The notes under the pieces: model-generated | Told to the model about the DNA's origin: nothing | Seen by the model: the letters and a program-made list of their open reading frames with translations, nothing else | Databases searched by the model: none | Assembly: GCA_021018815.1 (NCBI GenBank) | Contig: JAITYX010000059.1 | Span: 3,596,001-3,660,000 of the forward strand | Direction of reading: 5' to 3' | DNA from: Talinum fruticosum | Lineage: Eukaryota > Streptophyta > Magnoliopsida > Caryophyllales > Talinaceae | Length of the DNA: 64,000 nucleotides | Program-made: the position numbers and the translations under genes | Shown: positions 1-12,989 of the stretch, in pieces | Numbering within the stretch: the stretch's first letter is position 1 | Layout of the letters: every line of letters begins with the position of its first letter

Positions 1-462
1 AAAAATTAAAATTAAAATCAATAAATCATAATGTGACAGTGTATTTTTAATGTAAATTTTATTGATGCCAATATAATTTTCTTAATCCTTACATAATAAT
101 GACAACAATATTTTTTATTTTTCATCATTTTCTACTTAGTTATTTCCTTATGCATCACACGCGGGTAAAAGTACTACAACATGTTTCTGTTATTTCCACA
201 CCCCCCCAACAAAAAGCAGTATTTTTACAAAGAGACAAGTGAAAGCATGCAAAAAGGGTTGTATGGGCATTAATAACGAAAGATGTAAACAAATTTCATT
301 AGCAAAGAGAGGCAGACCCAATGGAAGCATCCCCTGCTTCCCAGGATTAATACAACATATACAACAATTAGAAAACACAAATGTACAACAAGAGCAAGAA
401 TAGTTGACATGTCTATGAAAATGTTACACAACAGAGGAGATCATCAAACTAGTTTAGATCCC
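1..462. other. Downstream flank of the BPM gene
   Basis: This AT-rich stretch lies beyond the stop codon of the minus-strand MATH-BTB gene and probably contains its 3' UTR. I see no supported coding sequence. A run of eight C at about 201-208 followed by A-rich sequence is the only local feature. Confidence 0.5.
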
Positions 463-3400
463 TCAGAATATTCTCTGCTTCACTTGTCTTCCGTTAGTGT
501 TACAGCAATCCAGCATTGGGTCATTTTGGGATCCTGGTACTGACAAAGTATGTTCACTGATCTTCGCCACAAATTCGAGGAGTTCGCTAATTACAGATGG
601 GCAACTCACCTTCAGGTACTCAAACCCTTCAGTCTGCATCACAGCTGAAACCAAAAAACGAACAGACTTGTTAATTTCCATTATCAACCTTGAGAATGTA
701 CTCAGCTACCGGCACTAATACGTGCACACATGATTCCCCCTTTCCTCATGTAAGTCTGTTTGTGTACGTGTGTTTTTTACTTTTCTCCCCTGCCTGGGGG
801 AGGGTGTTCGGACAAAGTCCTCCGAAGCCAGTCCAATATTGGGGCCAGCTAAGTGTTAACTTGTTTTCATATGAACAACATGTATTCCTCATGACTTCTC
901 GAGTATATAAATGAATCATAATGTTGGACTTGTATTTGAACATCCAACCTGAACAGAGTAACCGATGAACCAACAGTAAACTAAATAATTGGCTGGATCC
1001 CAACCAATCTGACCCAAGTATTACACCATGTTGTTCTAACCTGATCGATCCAAACAACAATACATCTTTAACATTACAAGGTCTGATTATTTAAAACCAT
1101 GGAAGTGATTGCTTTGTAACAATAGCATTACCTCTAAGATTCTGACGTAATGCAACAAAGTTCAGGCACTCAGATTTTAAGTGGAAACAGTGATGTTGCT
1201 CAGCTAGTGCCAAAGTTGTTGCAACGTTGTTTATGGCAATGTCGTCACAGAGTTTTGCCTCACAGAGAAGTTTGAGCCGCTCGAGTCCATACTGATCAGC
1301 TGCAGCTAGTAAATGCTGAGCCATTAATGTTGAAGCCCCGTTGGAGTTCACAATGGCAAGCTCTTGCATATCAGGCAAGTCATCCCAATAAATAAAATGA
1401 AGCAACGCCTACAGATCACAGATTCAGGGGGTAAACAATGAGTTTTATCCTTGCAAGGTTACTAATCAGATGATAATTAGGGCCCCTGATAACCTTAACC
1501 GGATAATGAAATCAAATCAAGAAACTGGACCTGAACAAGATAAAGAAGCCCCATGAAACAAGGACAAGTGCCTTTTCAGCTGCAATAAGAAGTCATCAGA
1601 TTTCCCCTTTTTATTGGAATATGTCTATTCCAGGAAAATGGAGCCAAGAAGCTTGAAATCAAGCATGACGGTAGTCTATACCTAAATTTTTGCAGGCTAT
1701 TTCAAACACACAACCAAGCCACATGCTAGAAATTATTGGAGCCAGAAACCCATTAATAAAATAAGTTCCTGGATAATAGGGTATCAAAATTCATGACTAT
1801 TATTATCCAGCTCAATGTATTTTAAACCAAGTAGCTTTGCAAAAATCAGTGGACAAAACAGCTACCTGTCATAAAATTCTCCAGTGCTTGGTAATGTTCA
1901 TGTCCAACAATCATCACAAAAAAATCGTTTTAGGAATTTGCCACAATTGAAGAATCTCAAGATTCTCAACCAAGAACAACTGTTTCTAGCAGGATCCTAA
2001 AGCAGATTTGCACTTTAGGCTGCTCCTATATGCATAAAGAACCAGAGGAGCCAGTGTCATTTTGTGTAAGACTACAACTACAATAAGAAAAAATGTAATT
2101 CTAATCTCAACTTATGAGTTCTCCCAGATGGTCCAATATCTCATGAAGGTCCACGTTGATCGCATATGCATATCAAGACATTATTTAAAGGTAACATTGC
2201 CACAAAGAGTTATAATCCACAACTAGCTGTTTACTCTACCTTTCCCAGTATTCTCAGCTTTTATCCAGAAAGGAAATAGACTCTGTATTGAAGGACACAA
2301 AATTAAATCTTCCGTATTATATACATTATGGTTCATAGATAACTACATTTAATATGACAAATCACCAAAAGAGAAGACACCATGTATACGACTAAAAGTG
2401 CACTCTCGCACGCGAGAGCAGATTAGCAGACACAGACACTAAATTCAGGGGTATTACAAAACAAAGGATATGGGCACATGCAAATAACATCTTATACAGC
2501 ACAGGAAGGTGTAGAATAGTATGTTATAGCATTATATAGCATACAATAAAATAAAGGTAACTTGGCAAGTTTTTCAACAACATTCAAGTATTTTCAGAAT
2601 TTATTGAAGACCACTTTTTATTTAGCCATCGATATGACTCTCAAAGAGTTGAACAGTGAAATAACACACACAAAACACCATGAATCAATCTTATCAAAAT
2701 CAATAGATCGCGAACCATATCTACAAATGCAAAACTACATCCACACGTGTCCAACATGTATGTGTATCCAACATAAACCAGCTACAGGTATTGCAGCTTC
2801 ACATAGATATTGCACCTTCTAAATTTTCAACATGCAAAAGAGGGGATACAAAAGTAAACCACACCAGAAACATTAACATATCTTACTCTAATAGAACATT
2901 AATATGAAAATTTAATTGGTAAAAAAGAATCTACAGACAAAAATGTGCATTTATATTCATGCATAAGAGAAGGATAGGATGAAGTGAATACAAGTATCAA
3001 AGACAAATTCAACTATCTTGAACTCTACACAATTTGCATCAGTCACTAGTCCCACCAAAAAATGAACGAAAAAGAAGCAACTATACACAAATAGACAATT
3101 CAATCAAGAACATTAAACAGAATATATGCAACAACGAGCACATACAATAAGAGGAGCACAAATAAACCTTGAAAACAGGAGATTCAATGTCTTCAACTCT
3201 TATGCACTGTGTGTTTCTTTCCTTCATTGGACCAAAAAGCTGTGCCCTAAAAACAGGTGAGCGTGCTGCTAATACCAACTTGTGAGCAGCAAAAGTCTCT
3301 CCATCAACTTCAAAATTTACATCAGTTCCCTTGTTAGTTTCTAGAAGTTGGCCAAACTGCTTTCCCATATCTGAAGGTGGCGAAGGTATTCTGTATAGCT

Positions 3401-6088
3401 TGGGTCCCTCTGTATGTGTCTTGACAACACCGACAGTACACCGGATCAAAAGGCAATCATCTTTAAGGTAATCTGATGTCTCCAAAGATGTCCTCTTATA
3501 AAAGCGTTTGTACCCCCTGAGAAAGACATCAACATGGAATAAATCTTGGCAATACGCTATACAGCAATATAAGTTCTGTAACAGGACACACACACACCCC
3601 TCCCCAAACAAAAAAAGGAAGAATTATAAACATCTCTTTCGCCAATTTAGCCTGAAATACATGATCATTCAAGTCAGCCCCCTACCCTTTTTCGGGGCTG
3701 GGTGGAGGGGTTAGGTGGGTATGATGAGTTCATTTTACATCTTTAATTCATCCCTCAAAACAGCTAGACAAGGTAATTTTTCAACCACCGGCTTGAGCAA
3801 AAATCAAAGAGCCAAACGGAACCATGTGCAAATAAATGTTTCTGTATAAGAACCCAATTTCTTATATCCTCATTTCCGAAGTACTGAAGTATAATTTTGA
3901 ATAAGGAATTATTCTTGTACAAGTTACAAATAAAAGTTAAGCACCCAAATCAATTCGCAAAATCAACCACAAGCCAATCTTTCAAGGTCATCTCATGTTT
4001 TATGTTTGCTGGAGACTAGCACTCAAAATATATGAAATAGCATGAGAATAAACATGACCCATCATGTATCTGCCCCATGTAGAAGGCCAAAACACTCGTG
4101 AACATGCATAAACAAAATAAAAAAAGAAAAAGTAGATGATGGTCAATACCTACTGAAACAGAACGTGACATGGTTATGGACATCTAAGAACAAGACTAAT
4201 ATCAAGCTTAAGTACTAAAAAGAAAACACAGAAACTATATTGGATTAAATATTTTAAGCTGGTCTATTGATTACAGCCCTTGCCCTATGAAATCAGTAGC
4301 CTTGGTTAAGACTTTCTTGAAGTTTATAGTATACTACAACATGGAATTGTAAGAGGAGCAGCGAGAAGGTTCAAGAGGAACTGGGGGAAAAAATCTTATA
4401 TGAGAACATAACAGTATTACACAAATACAAAATGGAGGATAAATTGTTCTGACTAGATCACAGTGATACCCACATGCACACTGATTAACTATTGTTAAAC
4501 ACCAGCAGTTCACCTTCATCTTTTACAACCATAAAAGATTCTCTCATAAATATTAATGCTTCCAGTAAAGAATCATGACTATTCAAGATGCAGCTGTCTA
4601 GTAGACATCTTTATGAGTAAACTATCTATTGAGTAGTTACACATTACAAAAAACAATCCTGCGCAATTCAACCATTACAGTTCATCCTTTGCCTGCTTTT
4701 AGGACATTGTACCTTTAATGCAGTAAGGATTTTTTTTTGCGGGGGTGTGCTGTCTATTATGTCCTTGCAAATTACTCGTTCACTAATTTGCTTTTTCACC
4801 AATGACATGTTGGATAAATGCTTCTAAAATTACATTCATATTCCACATATTCAAATTTTAACCTATAAAGTTTGCTTGTTCCAATAGTATTGTCAAAAGT
4901 TCAATTGCAGTTTTTCACTATGCAGAGAGTATCCCTTATTACAAACTAAACCAAGTACTTGAAAATCATCCCATCACCAGAACAACATTCAGTCCTACAG
5001 CATTCTAAATCCGTACTTTGCTTCACATCATAATCTCCAGGGGATAATACAAGTCCATAACATTGTTGATTGCCTTCACTCTCCCCAGAACTGATCAAAC
5101 AAGTATCATATATTGTCCCCATATCGATGTTCTCTTTATTTCATATTCATGCAGTCAAAAACCAAGTCTTCCAAGTTTGACAAACTCAAGAACCTTCCCA
5201 AGGCATGGTGACTTAGAGACTTATGCATCACCGTAGGTCGATAGGAAGAGGGCGTTGTAGCAAAAACATACAATGAACAAATCAAACACAAACCAAGCTT
5301 AGGTCATCCCAGTGAAACCTTTAATCATACAACAATTCCTTCAAACATACTTCCATAATCCGAATTATCCCATACACATACGAAACTACGTACAGCCTGC
5401 TCGGTCTGAATAAACATGAAAGAAACAATATTGACACTACTAAAAGGTAAAATAGTTCGTTAATTGTTATAACCAAACTCTAGGAAGTTGCTATTTCATT
5501 CCTCTCCTTCCCTTTATTCCGCATTCCTCTATCATTCCTCCTTTCATCCTATTTCTTAACGAAACATACTTTTAATAGTGTAACACAAACAAACTTGATC
5601 ATCATGAAATAGAAAACCCAAGGATGCAAATATCAATCAGAGAAAAGAGCAACCAACACTCACCACATACTACCCCTGTACTTGAGGGAGTAAGGTCCGC
5701 TCTCGAGGGTCCGACCGAAATGGGTATGGACCTTATGCCTCTCTCTCCCACTCTGATCCAAAAGGGACAACTCGAACAACGCTCTAACGTCTGTCCCCTC
5801 GCTCGCCAACGCAATAAACAGCGACACATAGCTGGCATTGTCCTCGGCGCTCTTCCCATCCGGGTAAAAGTAAATCGCCCATAAATATCCTCCCACCATG
5901 AAAGTGTCGGAAGCCATGTACTTGCCGCTTCCTAAACCCTTGGACATTGAATACCCCGTGATCTTGAATTCGTGCGACCCATTTACAGTTTCCATCTTAG
6001 CAGTGGACTTAGTGACCGGCGAAGAAGGCGACGGCGACGGTGAGGTCTCCGAGTTCGAGGGTTCTAAGCAAACCCTAGAAATTCCCAT
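463..6088 (-). CDS. BPM2-like: BTB/POZ and MATH domain protein (BPM1/BPM2 type)
   Basis: Substrate adaptor of CUL3 E3 ubiquitin ligases; in Arabidopsis BPM proteins bring transcription factors (for example HB6 and ERF/RAV types) to CUL3. Four exons with GT-AG borders join in frame: 6088-5664, 3516-3168, 1408-1132 and 644-463, giving 410 residues, the usual family length of about 400. The MATH domain occupies about residues 35-165 (exon 1 plus the start of exon 2). The BTB domain runs from about 190 to 320 and contains the typical [16 protein letters not shown] segment. A BACK-like C-terminal part follows, with [18 protein letters not shown] and [12 protein letters not shown]. The ATG at 6088 is chosen because the Ser/Pro-rich leader matches the family. 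No frame break is seen, unlike several neighbours. Intron 1 is 2.1 kb, intron 2 is 1.8 kb and intron 3 is 0.5 kb. The CUL3 role is known for the family and inferred here. Confidence 0.95.
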
Positions 6089-6244
6089 TTTATATCTAAT
6101 TGTGAATTCTTGGTTGATGTTGGCGAAATGGAAAATGAGAATTAGATTGGTAGGGGTTATTTATAACTTACCGGCGGCAAGGAAATTGAGATATGGGTTG
6201 AAATGGGGCGAATTAGGGTTTGATTACAAAAAGGAGGGGGATTT

Positions 6245-6420
6245 TTGACGGGGTTTTTGGGTATGGATGGGATTTCAGGAGAGAGAGAGAGAGAACGAGA
6301 AAGAGAACGAGAGAGAGGGGGTAGAGAGAGAGACTGTGGTGGGCGTGGGGGATGGAAACGGAAGGTTCTCATTCCAGGAAGAAAGAATGGAAAGACGGTA
6401 CATAATAATGCAGACAATAA
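6245..6420 (-). promoter_or_regulatory. GA/CT-rich 5' leader or core promoter of the BPM gene
   Basis: About 160-330 bases upstream of the BPM start codon is an impure (GA)n tract at 6278-6333 (read as CT repeats on the gene strand). Such tracts are common in plant 5' UTRs and are possible sites for BBR/BPC GAGA-binding proteins. No TATA box is obvious. The regulatory role is inferred. Confidence 0.4.
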
Positions 6421-6792
6421 CGTTCACGTCATTGGATACTTTTCCTTTGGTTTTCCACCCTCTCAACGGCACCGTGCCTGGACTGAATTATTAAGTTTAC
6501 TTAGAAAAATATAATTTATTTATGTTTTATATTTGTTTACACTATTTTATATTCATTTTTGTTTATTTATATTTATTTATTTTCGTTTATTTTTGTTCAT
6601 TTAAATTTATTTCTATTTGTTTAAGTTTATCTCTATTTGTTTATATTCGTTTTTTATGTGCGTTTTGTACGTAAATTTAAACAGACCATTCTTTAAGAGG
6701 GAAAAAAATGGTAAATGAGCTCCTGTATGAATTAATATGACATATAAGATTGTTCGGTTTAATTTCAAATTGAATCATGTTCAAGTTAATAA
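6421..6792. repeat. AT-rich degenerate short tandem repeat
   Basis: From about 6516 to 6660 variants of TTTGTTTATATTT recur roughly every 10-14 bases, with steady spread of substitutions. No coding sequence is seen. It resembles a matrix-attachment-type or decayed satellite stretch, but sequence alone cannot distinguish these. Confidence 0.4.
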
Positions 6793-7513
6793 TAGGGGTG
6801 AGCAAAACCGGTTAACCGCGTTTCGGTTAACCGATTTTCGGTTAATCGGAATTTCGGATAGTTAAAACCCCAAACCATAACCGATCCGATTTTTCCGGTT
6901 AACCAACGTTTCGGTTAACCGAGTTTATGGATCGGCAAAATCCTGATCCGTAACCAAACCGAAAAGTTCGGTTAGCAGGAAAAATCGAGATCGGTTTACG
7001 GTTAAACGAGGTTGCAAAATAAATTCGATCTTAGTAGCAAGTTGCGAGCATTAAGTCCAAGAATTCGGGCAGCATCGGGTGGCAGCAGGCAACACCACCA
7101 CCACCACCGGAATGAGGACAGAGGGGGAGGAAAAGAGAGGGGGAACCTGAGTCGAATGAGCGTCGCCGGGCCGAGTGTCGTCGGTAGGTCGCCGTTCGCC
7201 GCAGAACAAGGACGAAGGGGAGGCAGAGGGCGAGAGAGAGGAGGGGAGCGACCATTGAGCAGATGAGAGAATGAGAGAATCGCAACAAGACAACAAGAGC
7301 AGCGGCGCACGACTAAGGTTTCAACTTTCAAGCATTTTATATTTTTTATAAAAATCGGTTCGGTTAACCGAAAATTTTCCGATCGCGAACCGTATCCAAA
7401 CCGTTAACCGAAAAAAATTTGGTTCGGTTAACCGACCCGATTTTTATAAAAAATTAATCGGTTAACCGCTTTTTGGATCGGTTTTTCGGTTTCGGTTTTT
7501 CTGCACACCCCTA
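6793..7513. mobile_element. Non-autonomous hAT-type transposon, GGTTAACC family
   Basis: The element starts TAGGGGTGAGCA and ends with CACCCCTA, which are inverted termini. It is flanked on both sides by the exact 8-bp duplication GTTAATAA (6785-6792 and 7514-7521). An 8-bp target duplication with this type of terminus indicates the hAT superfamily. The subterminal regions carry many copies of the palindromic motif GGTTAACC in both orientations. The centre (about 7010-7330) is GC-rich and lacks the motif. No transposase is encoded, so it would depend on one supplied in trans. Confidence 0.9.
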
Positions 7514-7899
7514 GTTAATAAGATTCAACACCTTTTTATTTTGATTTTAAATTGAGTTATGTTCAGTTCAAATAAATTATATAAATTTGTTTTTAAAAAA
7601 GAAATTGTGACGGAAAACGAAGAAGAGAGATTAAACATGTGAAGTTTGATTATTTGAATAGTTAGAGTTTTGATTTGGTCAAAACGTTAAATGTTACTCT
7701 AAACGTCTGTTATCAAACATGAAAAAAAGAGAATGAATGGTATGAGGAATAAATAGAAAAAAATGGTAGGAACTAGAGACATCGTTAGATTAAATAGGGA
7801 GAACTTTCCTCTTTAACCATTAGAGACCGGATGACATTTGAATAGCTCAACCTCTATTGCTTTTGTTATACAATTAGGGAAGTAAATGGAGAGATTAAA
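7514..7899. other. Intergenic spacer
   Basis: AT-rich sequence between the hAT element and the LTR-like unit. No gene, RNA or repeat structure that I can support. Confidence 0.4.
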
Positions 7900-10800
7900 T
7901 GTAAGACCCGTAATTTTAGGTTAGGTAGTTATACCGGTTAAAGTTAATTATTTAGCCTTGATTAAATAGAGTAGGTCGAATGACCGAGTTATGTTCGTGG
8001 TTTGATACTCGTAAATTTGTTTGAGCGAATTATTATTAGTTCGCGAAATTATTATTAGTGAAGCGTAGTAGTTCCTTCTTTTGAATTTTCCATCCGACCT
8101 AGCTAAATAAAAACTCGAGATCGCTTATACTACGTTTGTGGGTTTAGTTATTATGAGGATTTAGCAAATGAAAAGAAAAAGAAAAGTGAGAAGGAGGATT
8201 AAGGGGTTAGCTAGAGACTTGATTAGTGTAAAATTTGGGGTGTGTCTGGCAACATTTAGTGAAGCCACACAAGGAAAGAAAGAGGAAATTAAGTGAAAAG
8301 AAGGAAGAAGGACTCGATGGGGCCCGCGCAGTAGGGAAGGAGCGAGCGAGAGAAATAGAGGGAGGGAGAGAGAGAACGTGTGGGAGCTAGGGATGGCAGT
8401 GGGTCCTAGACCCGACCCAGACCCGCCAGACCCGACCCATTTAATCGGGTTTGGGTCCAAAAATTTGGACCTAATGGGTCTAGGTCGGGTCCGGGTCTAA
8501 TCTGTCTCGGTCCGAGTCCGGGTCCGGTCTCAAAAATAAGACCCGGATCCGACCGAGACCCGTTTAAGACTCGAACATTAATTTTTTTTTAAAAAAATTA
8601 TAACAGCAGATATTCATGCGATTTGGACCCGGTGCAATTTGGAAACCCTTCCCACAATTTGTTGTTAAGCTTTGATGGACTTTGAACTTTGTGGTGTCAA
8701 ACTTTTATGAACTTTGTGTTTAATATATTGGTATATTTGGTTTGTATGAACTAAGTTTTTGGTTTGTACAATAGGTTGGTTGATAGATAGGTTAGTACAA
8801 TGCTAAAGAGGTTATATGTAACAAAATTACTTGTAAATTTATAATAATATTAAAATAGGGCACAAAATACTAATTTTTAAACTCATTTATGATAAAAATT
8901 ATACTAGACCCGTTTAAGACCCATGGACCAGCCGGGTCCGGGTCCAAATTTCTACAGACCACTGGGTCCGGGTTGGGTCTAGGTCCAAGTTTTAAAAGTT
9001 AAATGGGTCCGGGTCCGATCGGACCCGACCCGGATCCGACCCATTGCCATCCTAGCGAGAACCGGAGCAGAGGTCGGTGGCTCGCTCGAACGGCGAGTGG
9101 CGGGTGGGCAAGGCCGAGCAAGGGCTCGGGAAGGCGAAAGGAAAAGAAACGGAGCAAAAGAGGACCGGGCGGGAGGAACCGAGAGGAGAGAAGGCGAACG
9201 GTGCGAGGACCCGGGAGACCGGGGGACCGGCGACCACCGCAAAACCGAAGGTGGCGAGCTGCGGCGCGAGCGAAAGGAAGAGAGCGAGGGACTAGGACAG
9301 AGCAAGGGCGGAAGGAAGACCCGGAGTAGAGACAGAAAGCGCGAGAGACTAAGACTAGCCTCGAGGGACGGCGAGAACGGCGAACCGAGCAAGGCGAGAG
9401 GCGAGGAAAGGGAACGAAAGCAAACGCGGGGAGCAAAGGAAGCAAGAAATGAGAACCGAGAGGCGGGGGAGCCAACCCGATTAGAAACAGAGCAAGAGGA
9501 AGTGGGCTCGAACGGGTGAAACCGGGGACCAGAGGCGAGAAAGCGAGAGGCCGAACCCGACACAACGCGTAATACTCAATCCGATTCCAAACCTTAGAAT
9601 TCCGGTGGGTAGTCTTATACTATAAACTATTAGTAATTTCGAAACCCAAATGAGTTTTATTGTGATTATTGAATGTTGATGTGATAGAATAAAGTTAGGA
9701 AGTGGTTAGGACTCGAATTAGGTTACAAGAAAATCGAATTGAACTGTTAAATCTGAGTCGGGAACCCGGAGGAGCTTAGTAGTTGGTTAAGGCTGAGTTG
9801 AGATGTTGAAAGTTAGAAGGAATTAAGTTGTGTAGGTATAAAGAGTATTGGGAAGATTTCAATTAGCACTTAGAGATGAAGAAATGATTATTTGGGTCTA
9901 AACCGTGAATTAATGCTTCGTTGAACCTTAGAGATTTCCTAAATTCTTTGCGTTGGAAGGTAACGACTTATATTGTCAAATAATGAGTTAAGCATAAAAG
10001 AGGAGTGTGAATTCATAGCGGGTGTTGCACAATTGAGGCATGGGAGTGAGGAATGGGTGAATGTTGGGATAATTGAGTTCAAAAGATAATTAAATCCATG
10101 AGTTTGAACTAAATTCGAAGATAAGCGAATCTAGCGAAGTAAAGCGATAAAAAGGAATTAAGGACTCGTATGATTGAGTTAGTCAAGAAAGAACGATTAA
10201 TGGGATAGAAACCTAAGATGAGAGCAAATTACACTTGGAGATAAAGGGAATTAGAGGGATTTTAGTAGTGAAGTAAGAATGAGAGTTATATGACTAAGTA
10301 TGAGTAAGAAGAGGTTGATTAGTAATGTGGAGGCGTAATCGGAAAACATGGAAGCAAAGATGGTAAAGTGTGAGAAGATGAGTTATTAAGTGGAGGCTTA
10401 AAATGAGGAATTGAGGTAAAGACAATGAATTGTGAAAAGTGAAAATGTCGAATTAGATAATATCTCGCTTGTGGTTATTGTGGTTCGGAAAATGGAAATT
10501 AATCATACTAAAGTGATGGATTGAGAAAGGCATAGTTGGAAAAGAGGTGAGAATGACTGCTTGCAATGAATGGTGGCTATCCGTGTTAAGTGATTGCTTT
10601 ACGTGATATTCAAAAGTAGTTCTAAGAAGAGTTTTGTATTTCGCGTCGGATGATTGCTTCGAATAATGCTTGAAAGTTGGTTTTGAAAAGAGTTCAAATG
10701 TTTACGCAAAATGATACCTGTGTATGATTCTTGAGGAATGCTTTCGAACTTGAAATGTGTTTTAAAGAAGCGAAACTTGTTTGAGAAAGTAAATCGGATA

Positions 10801-11931
10801 TGAGAAAGTAAATTTAGAAGGGTGACACGTGTGTCATGCCTTCTACGATGATAAATTGATTGAGATCTTAGTTAGAAACCAAGTTTGATAAGTGATTGTG
10901 ATCACTTCGGTTTAAATGGATTTTGGGCTAAGATTGTTTAGACCAGGAGGAAGGAGGTGGTCGTGCGTATTAGGCCACGAGGTCCTTGCGTATCAGGATG
11001 CCCATCAACCAGAGAGGTTGATTCTTTCCTGACGAGGAAAGCGGAGCCTTCCAGTGTATTTGACTAGAGATAGGTCCCGGAACTCGAGTCGTGGATCGCG
11101 CCTCGAGAACCGCCCGGTGCTAGTTCAATCGTCGAAAGCCCCTAAAGAGTATTTGAAAGAAAGTGCAGATGGTTCCACCTTGTTTAATATGATTCAATTC
11201 CCAAAATGATTACAATCCGTGCTTTTGAATGATTGAAGTGTCATGAGTTTTATGTTGCAAATGATTTCAAGAGATTTCATTGAAAAGTATATAGATTTGT
11301 ATTATATTATTACGCTTTCGCCGATTTTATTATTATAAGTAATATGTGTAAAGAATTTCCATTTTAAGGGTGTAAGACTTCGGTGAGCCCGTGGTTTATT
11401 GCTCACCCCCACAAATTCCCCCTTTTTCCTCCCTAGTGTTGCATGTACATTTTCGTAAAAGTATGATCTACACTTGGCATATTTCGGACTCGCCGATTCG
11501 TCGTTTGTCGCGTATCGAGTGATTCGAGTCAAGAATATGCATTTCTTATATTTCTCAAGCATTGTAGTTTATAATCTAGTTCATATAGTTGTACCAAATG
11601 TATAATGAACCATTTAGATTGTTTTAAGTTTTATCGCATGATTGGTTGGACTCCGGCGTGTGGCCGTTGAGTTGTATACTCCGAGCGTGTGACTCATTGA
11701 GTTATGTTATGCTTTTTATGCAGGGTTTAGGGCTTTAAGCCTAAGGGTTAGTCCACATTACAAACGAATCGTGCCAAAATTTTTAGAAAATCTCGGATTC
11801 TTTTGAAAAACCACCCTTATTATCTTTAAGTTGAGTTTAGACAGACTAAACCAACACCGAGAAGAGCCTTGGGAGTTCCTTTAAGGAACTCCAGCGATGT
11901 AATACTCCTAGGGGTGTTTTGGGGTGTTACA
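7900..11931. mobile_element. Probable solo LTR of a long-LTR retrotransposon (interrupted)
   Basis: The unit begins TGTAAGACCCG and ends GGGGTGTTACA. The ends form the TGTAA/TTACA inverted termini typical of LTRs. Flanking pentamers TTAAA (7895-7899) and TTAGA (11932-11936) match at four of five bases, as expected for an aged 5-bp target duplication. No gag, protease, reverse transcriptase or integrase reading frame is present. With the nested hAT element removed the unit is about 3.4 kb, a length known for LTRs of Ty3/gypsy Tekay/Del-type elements. The simplest reading is a solo LTR left by recombination between two LTRs. The clade assignment is a guess. Confidence 0.6.
8388..9054. mobile_element. 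Non-autonomous hAT-like element, GACCCG family, nested in the LTR
   Basis: Terminal inverted repeats TAGGGATGGCAGTGGGT and, on the opposite strand at the right end, TAGGATGGCAATGGGT. The subterminal parts are dense in GGGTC/GACCC hexamers in both orientations, and the middle is AT-rich and non-coding. The flanking octamers GTGGGAGC and GCGAGAAC agree at only five of eight bases, so the target duplication is decayed or absent. The termini closely match the element at 62209-62976, which has a perfect 8-bp duplication. That match supports the hAT assignment. Confidence 0.75.
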
Positions 11932-11936
11932 TTAGA

Positions 11937-12989
11937 TGACTATTGATTCGAGTAATTTATTTTCTAGTCATTTTTGTTAAGTCTAATATGAACTCTACGT
12001 TGAACTCGTTTAAATATAATAAAAATTTATATGAGAGATGACACGTAAACTAGTATAAAATAAATCAATTTTATGAGAGCAATAATGAGATCATCTTACT
12101 TGAACATTAGCATCCAACTAATTCTACACATATTTTTAGGACCAAATAGAATAATATGACTTTTTATCCAATCAAAATGTGTCTCCTTAATAGTGAATAA
12201 ATAACAATATATTCCTCCGACAATTTGATCAAAATAAATGTAATAAAAAGAATGTGTTTGAGCAAGCACTACACTTTAAATTGTAATTATGTTAAAGTAA
12301 TCATTTTATGGTTAAGATAAATTTGGATAATGATTAAATAATATATTTAGTAACTCTAGGAGAGTGGAATTACCACAAATCATAAAATAAATCGTAGTAT
12401 TAATATGAAGGTTATTTGACCTTGGTCCTTTTTGGGAAGGATTGTGTATAAAAAAAAAATAAGGTCATAAAAAATATGTACACAATAACCCTATTATAAA
12501 TCACAAAATTATATCTGTATTATTTCTAATTTTAATAGGTTTAGTTTCTGGATCTACCAGTGTCACATGTTTAGGCATTTGGTGGGCAAATTAGGGTTTT
12601 GTGGTTGTCTAATTGCAATTTCTGCGGAGTCGTACATCGAAAAGTCGAGAACAAACGATAAGGGGAAATCGAATAACCGTTATCGTTTGAAGGCAATTAG
12701 TGACTGGAGAAAAGGATAAACCCTAACTGGCAAAAATCAACAAATCATATCCCCAAATTGCGAGCTCATTCTTTTGGGTGAGTTCGTTTCTTCTCCATTT
12801 CGCCATTCTTCAATTTAATACAAGCAAAAGACTCTCTTAGATTCCCAAATTTCCGTTTTTCTTCAAATTCCCTATTCACTGGTCTCTAACATTGACACAT
12901 CTCACTCTTTCTCTCCCCTTCTTCTCTTCTCTCTCGGTCTGTCTTATCCTCTCACTATAAGTTGTTGCAAATTTACATCGTTATATTCG
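11937..12989. other. Intergenic spacer and promoter region of the guanylate kinase gene
   Basis: AT-rich sequence without supported genes up to about 12550. Just upstream of the kinase gene (about 12895-12955) is a CT-rich tract of the Y-patch type seen in plant core promoters. No clear TATA box. Transcription start is not determinable here. Confidence 0.4.

Noticed and set aside
2403..2420. Palindrome CTCTCGCACGCGAGAG
   Set aside because: A perfect short stem inside BPM intron 2, but isolated, with no partner or repeat boundary; could occur by chance.
6245..6417. Glu/Arg-rich and Ser/Leu-rich open frames over the GA repeat
   Set aside because: Translations of a simple repeat on both strands; they are part of the BPM leader or promoter.
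7002..7331. Overlapping open frames of 80-110 residues with His or Trp runs
   Set aside because: Several frames on both strands are open over the same GC-rich hAT interior, so none is credible as a native gene. Kept only as possible captured cargo.
8979..9565. Long Arg/Pro/Ser-rich open frames on both strands in the 9-kb region
   Set aside because: They lie in GC- and GA-biased sequence of the LTR-like unit and the hAT element, overlap in several frames at once, and show no domain-like pattern. Low stop density here is a composition effect.
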